In this document: positions 5,470-7,583 of the stretch, in pieces
How positions within the stretch are numbered: the first letter of the stretch is position 1
How the letters are laid out: each line of letters starts with the position of its first letter
DNA from: Motiliproteus sp036964625
GTDB lineage: Bacteria; Pseudomonadota; Gammaproteobacteria; Pseudomonadales; Balneatricaceae
Direction of reading: 5' to 3'
DNA: 7,583 nucleotides
Assembly: GCA_036964625.1 (NCBI GenBank)
Contig: JBALTG010000171.1
Location: 1-7,583, forward strand
Notes under the pieces: generated by a model
The model's database searches: none
Seen by the model: only the letters and a program-made list of their open reading frames with translations
What the model was told of the DNA's origin: nothing
Program-made: the position numbers and the translations under genes

Positions 5470-6507
5470 TCAGTGATCGAACTGGACTTTATCAACTAGT
5501 TTGGCCGCTTTGCTGCGATTTTCTGCCACGCTGGCCAAGCTTAGCGTATCTGCTTTAAAGTTACTCATACGCTCTTTGACCAGACCGGTGAGGGGGGTGC
5601 CTGGCTTGACCGGGAATTCGTAGTTGACCTGCGCGTACATCTCCTGGGCCTTGGAATCACTCAGGAACTCCAGCAGCTTGACCGCGTTAGCCTTGTTGGG
5701 CGCGTATTTTGCCACCGCCGCACCGGTGATGTTCATGTGCGCACCGCGATCGGCTTGATTCGGGAAGATCAGGTCAACAGCGTTGGCCCATTCGATCTGC
5801 TCGGGATTTTTTTTGTTATGGAGCATCTTGCCGAAGTAGTAAGTGTTGCCGATCGCCAGGTCGCACACGCCCTCTTTGACGGCTTTAACCTGGGCACGAT
5901 CATTGCCCTGTGGCTTGCGTGCCAGATTGGCCTTGACCCCTTCGAGCCAGGTCTCGGCACCGGCTTCGCCGTGCTCGGCGATCATGGAGCCGATCAGCGA
6001 CAGGTTGTAAGAGTGCTTGCCGCTGCGGGTACAGATGCGGCCTTTCCATTTCGGATCAGCCAGCTCTTCGTAGGTTTTCAGTTCGCCCGGCTTGACCCGG
6101 TCTTTGGCGGCATAAACGATGCGTGAGCGGGTCGTCAGCGCGTACCAGTTGTTTTCTGGATCACGATACTGGGTGGGGATGTTGCTGTCGAGCAGGGTGC
6201 TTTGAACCGGTTGGGTCAGCCCGCGGTTGACCACATCAAACAGGGTGCCGGTGTCGGACGTCAGGACGATATCCGCCTGGCTGTTCTGCCCTTCATTTTG
6301 TAAGCGCTCAATCAGCCCTTTTTTGGCGAACAGGACATTGGCTTTAATGCCGGTCTGTTCGGTAAAGGTATCGAGCATCGGTTGAATCAGGAATGCCTGG
6401 CGGTAGGAGTAGATGTTGACCTCCTCGGCGGCCTGAGCGGGAGCCAGGGTCGCGGCGGCCAGAGGTAATAGCGCCAGCGTGGCGAGCTGTTTGATGCGAG
6501 CTTTCAT
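5470..6507 (-). CDS. Periplasmic Fe(III)-binding protein of ABC transporter (FbpA/SfuA/FutA/IdiA type)
   Basis: The 345-aa precursor binds ferric iron in the periplasm and delivers it to the permease. A Sec signal peptide covers residues 1-26 (MKARIKQ, hydrophobic core, cleavage near AQA-AEEV). The mature protein begins with VNIYSYR, typical of this family. It contains the paired iron-ligand tyrosines in GNTYYFGKM (Tyr223, Tyr224), with Tyr33/Tyr35 and CTRSGKHSYN (159-168) as further conserved elements near the metal site. Cys159 and Cys215 are the only cysteines in the mature chain and could form a disulfide. The start at 6507 has AGGGG 7 nt upstream. The gene ends in tandem TGA-TAA stops and leads an operon with the permease. 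A -35/-10 promoter inside a Fur site precedes it, so strong iron repression is expected. Binding of another trivalent metal is possible but less likely. Confidence 0.93.
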   Translation of the reverse strand: MKARIKQLATLALLPLAAATLAPAQAAEEVNIYSYRQAFLIQPMLDTFTEQTGIKANVLFAKKGLIERLQNEGQNSQADIVLTSDTGTLFDVVNRGLTQPVQSTLLDSNIPTQYRDPENNWYALTTRSRIVYAAKDRVKPGELKTYEELADPKWKGRICTRSGKHSYNLSLIGSMIAEHGEAGAETWLEGVKANLARKPQGNDRAQVKAVKEGVCDLAIGNTYYFGKMLHNKKNPEQIEWANAVDLIFPNQADRGAHMNITGAAVAKYAPNKANAVKLLEFLSDSKAQEMYAQVNYEFPVKPGTPLTGLVKERMSNFKADTLSLASVAENRSKAAKLVDKVQFDH

Positions 6508-6543
6508 TGGTAATCCCCTTCAATCGTGTTGTTTTCGGTATAT

Positions 6544-6571
6544 GGTAATGCTAATGAGAAGGATTCTCATT
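6544..6571 (-). promoter_or_regulatory. Fur operator, multi-hexamer, upstream of the binding-protein gene
   Basis: On the plus strand three Fur-like hexamers run head to tail, GGTAAT, GCTAAT and GAGAAG (6544-6561). One base later comes the inverted hexamer ATTCTC (6563-6568), the F-F-F-x-R arrangement of extended Fur sites. The 19-mer at 6550-6568 matches the classical consensus at 14 positions and the one at 6544-6562 at about 12, by hand count. AATGAGAA...TTCTCATT (6553-6571) is also a near-perfect palindrome. The site covers the predicted -10 and start point of the operon. Confidence 0.8.
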
Positions 6572-6591
6572 CAATTGCGGGCCGGTGTCAA
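6563..6591 (-). promoter_or_regulatory. Predicted sigma70 promoter of the binding-protein/permease operon
   Basis: On the minus strand a perfect TTGACA (6591-6586) is followed after exactly 17 bp by GAGAAT (6568-6563), 4 of 6 to TATAAT. The -10 lies inside the Fur operator, the usual geometry of an iron-repressed promoter. The implied leader is about 45-50 nt, ending at the AGGGG ribosome site. Confidence 0.65.
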
Positions 6592-6677
6592 TCATTGCCA
6601 CGAAAAAAACTTGTTAAACCTAGGGGTATAGGCAGATCGGTCAAGCGCGGGGCGGGGTAACGGGGCGTCGCGGTGAC

Positions 6678-7385
6678 TCAGAACAGTTTTGCGCAGAGTG
6701 TAGTTATTGCTGCTTCGACCCTGAGGATGCGCTGGCCGATTTCGATGGCGCTGAAGCCGGTGTCGCCTAGCTTGTCGATTTCGTAGGGGATGAAACCGCC
6801 TTCGGGGCCGATAGCGAGGATGGTCGCCTGGTCGCAAGGGCCAGGGCAGGGTTGGGCGTGGTAAGGGTGGGCAACCAGGGCGCGCTGCTGCCCGACCAGT
6901 GCCGGCAGTTCGTCCTCGACAAAGGGCTTGAAGCGTTTGCGTTGGGTGATCCGGGGCAGTTGTGTGGCCATGCCCTGTTCCAGCCCAAGAATCAGGTGCT
7001 CATGGATTTTGTCTGCGGCCAGAAAGGGGGTTTGCCAGTAACTTTTTTCGACCCGATAGCTATTGATCAGTACCAGCTCTGCAACACCGAGGGTGGCGCA
7101 TGACTGGAAGATCCGTTTCAGCATCTTGGGGCGCGGCAGTGCCAACAACAGGGTCAGCGGTAGTTGCGGCGGTGGCGCTTGATCCAGCTGGACCTGCAGC
7201 TCTAAAAACTGGTCGTCGAGACGGGTGATCTCACCGCGCCCCATTAATCCGTCGAGCAAGCCCACGCGCAGGCTGTCGCCGGGGGTTGCCCGATGGATAT
7301 TGCGTACATGCGCATGGCGGCGGCCAGCGATGCGGACGCGATCGGGGCCAATAAAGTCAGGCTCGGTGAGCAGGAGTAAATTCAT
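6678..7385 (-). CDS. rsmE: RsmE-family 16S rRNA (uracil-N3)-methyltransferase
   Basis: RsmE is a SAM-dependent SPOUT methyltransferase that modifies U1498 of 16S rRNA. The 235-aa product is close to the usual length (E. coli about 243). It has an N-terminal PUA-like part (about 20-52, RRHAHVRNIHRATPGDSL) and the C-terminal trefoil-knot SAM site: AIGPEGGFIPYEID (191-204) and IGQRILRVEAA (216-226), which are hallmarks of the family. The middle is unlike classical RsmE: LPRPKMLKRIFQSCATLGV (83-101) and INSYRVEKSYW (107-117), with EQG where EQ-C/S-G-R is common. It may therefore be a divergent RsmE paralog with a different or unproven target. The ATG at 7385 has no good Shine-Dalgarno. It lies upstream of the iron-uptake operon on the same strand but is separated from it by 170 bp containing that operon's own promoter. 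Confidence 0.85.
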   Translation of the reverse strand: MNLLLLTEPDFIGPDRVRIAGRRHAHVRNIHRATPGDSLRVGLLDGLMGRGEITRLDDQFLELQVQLDQAPPPQLPLTLLLALPRPKMLKRIFQSCATLGVAELVLINSYRVEKSYWQTPFLAADKIHEHLILGLEQGMATQLPRITQRKRFKPFVEDELPALVGQQRALVAHPYHAQPCPGPCDQATILAIGPEGGFIPYEIDKLGDTGFSAIEIGQRILRVEAAITTLCAKLF

Positions 7386-7479
7386 GGCGGCGATGCTAGC
7401 ACGCTGGCTAAAAAATTACCGAAACCAGAGGCTCGGCCGGAAATTGCGGCTGTATTTGCGGTGTGTTCTACAGCCCAGG

Positions 7480-7497
7480 GTCGGTATTTATTCCGAC
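7480..7497. repeat. Small hairpin in the right-hand non-coding region
   Basis: GTCGG (7480-7484) and CCGAC (7493-7497) pair across an AT-rich 8-nt loop (TATTTATT). On the plus strand TTAGATTTT follows, so it faintly resembles a terminator, but no plus-strand gene ends here. The stretch 7386-7583 otherwise has no coding potential that I can support. Confidence 0.35.
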
Positions 7498-7513
7498 TTA
7501 GATTTTCCTGATT

Positions 7514-7583
7514 ACCCACAAACCTCAGCCACGATGCCCGCCAATCTATTCTCGCGAGATGGGATTGTTGGTTTATGTGGGTC
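7514..7583. repeat. Imperfect inverted-repeat element with central palindrome, truncated by window edge
   Basis: ACCCACAAACC (7514-7524) matches the reverse complement of GGTTTATGTGGGT (7570-7582) with a two-base gap. Inside, CCAATC (7541-7546) can pair with GATTG (7563-7567), and the perfect 10-bp palindrome TCTCGCGAGA (7550-7559) lies near the middle. The whole is about 70 bp and could fold into one long hairpin. It resembles a REP/MITE-like unit or the end of an insertion element. The right boundary may lie outside the window. Confidence 0.5.

Noticed and set aside
6601..6618. Intrinsic terminator for the methyltransferase gene at the minus-strand T-run
   Set aside because: A run of seven T exists on the minus strand (6603-6609), but I could not find a GC-rich stem directly before it.
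7386..7450. Promoter for the methyltransferase gene
   Set aside because: AT-rich sequence is present around 7405-7420, but no hexamer pair with acceptable match and spacing was found.
1..7583. tRNA, rRNA, toxin-antitoxin, phage-defence or biosynthetic cluster
   Set aside because: I saw no tRNA-like cloverleaf, rRNA signature or defence or biosynthetic gene. The coding content is accounted for by core metabolism, iron transport, one methyltransferase, one orphan gene and a transposase edge.

Overview
The window looks like a chromosomal segment of a free-living gammaproteobacterium, perhaps a marine Oceanospirillales- or Pseudomonas-like lineage. The main support is the divergent nadC/ampD pair, whose products resemble the E. 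coli and Pseudomonas proteins along their whole length, together with Fur-type operators and moderately GC-rich coding sequence. The species cannot be fixed from sequence reading alone.

Layout. (1) Positions 1-316 are a mobile-element fringe. The first codons of a REP-associated tyrosine transposase (RAYT, Y1_Tnp family) run off the left edge on the minus strand behind a perfect AAGGAGG ribosome site. They are followed by a cluster of direct and inverted repeats built around a GTCTGACCCCATTGAA core, including a perfect 51-bp duplication. (2) Positions 347-721 hold a small gene for a membrane-anchored protein that I do not recognise. A 16-bp tandem repeat and a hairpin separate it from nadC. 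(3) nadC (808-1662, minus) and ampD (1777-2358, plus) diverge from a 114-bp intergenic region that has -10-like sites for both. (4) Positions 2359-6591 hold a complete ferric-iron ABC importer. The ATPase gene (plus) lies behind its own Fur-like box. It converges on a two-gene minus-strand operon for the periplasmic Fe(III)-binding protein and the fused two-domain permease. That operon has a consensus -35 and a -10 buried inside a multi-hexamer Fur site, plus a strong stem-loop between binding protein and permease. (5) Positions 6678-7385 (minus) encode an RsmE-family SPOUT methyltransferase. (6) Positions 7386-7583 show no gene but contain hairpins and a long imperfect inverted repeat cut by the window edge.

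How the parts work together. NadC makes nicotinate mononucleotide for NAD. AmpD recycles cell-wall anhydromuropeptides. The three transporter genes together make one FbpABC/SfuABC-type importer: the binding protein captures Fe(III) in the periplasm, the permease forms the channel and the ATPase drives transport. The ATPase is transcribed from the opposite strand, but both units carry Fur-like operators, so they probably respond together to iron limitation. I found no clear new multi-gene system. The most unusual material is the RAYT-linked repeat cluster, the split and convergent Fur-controlled transporter, the orphan small membrane protein next to the repeats, and the palindromic element at the right edge.
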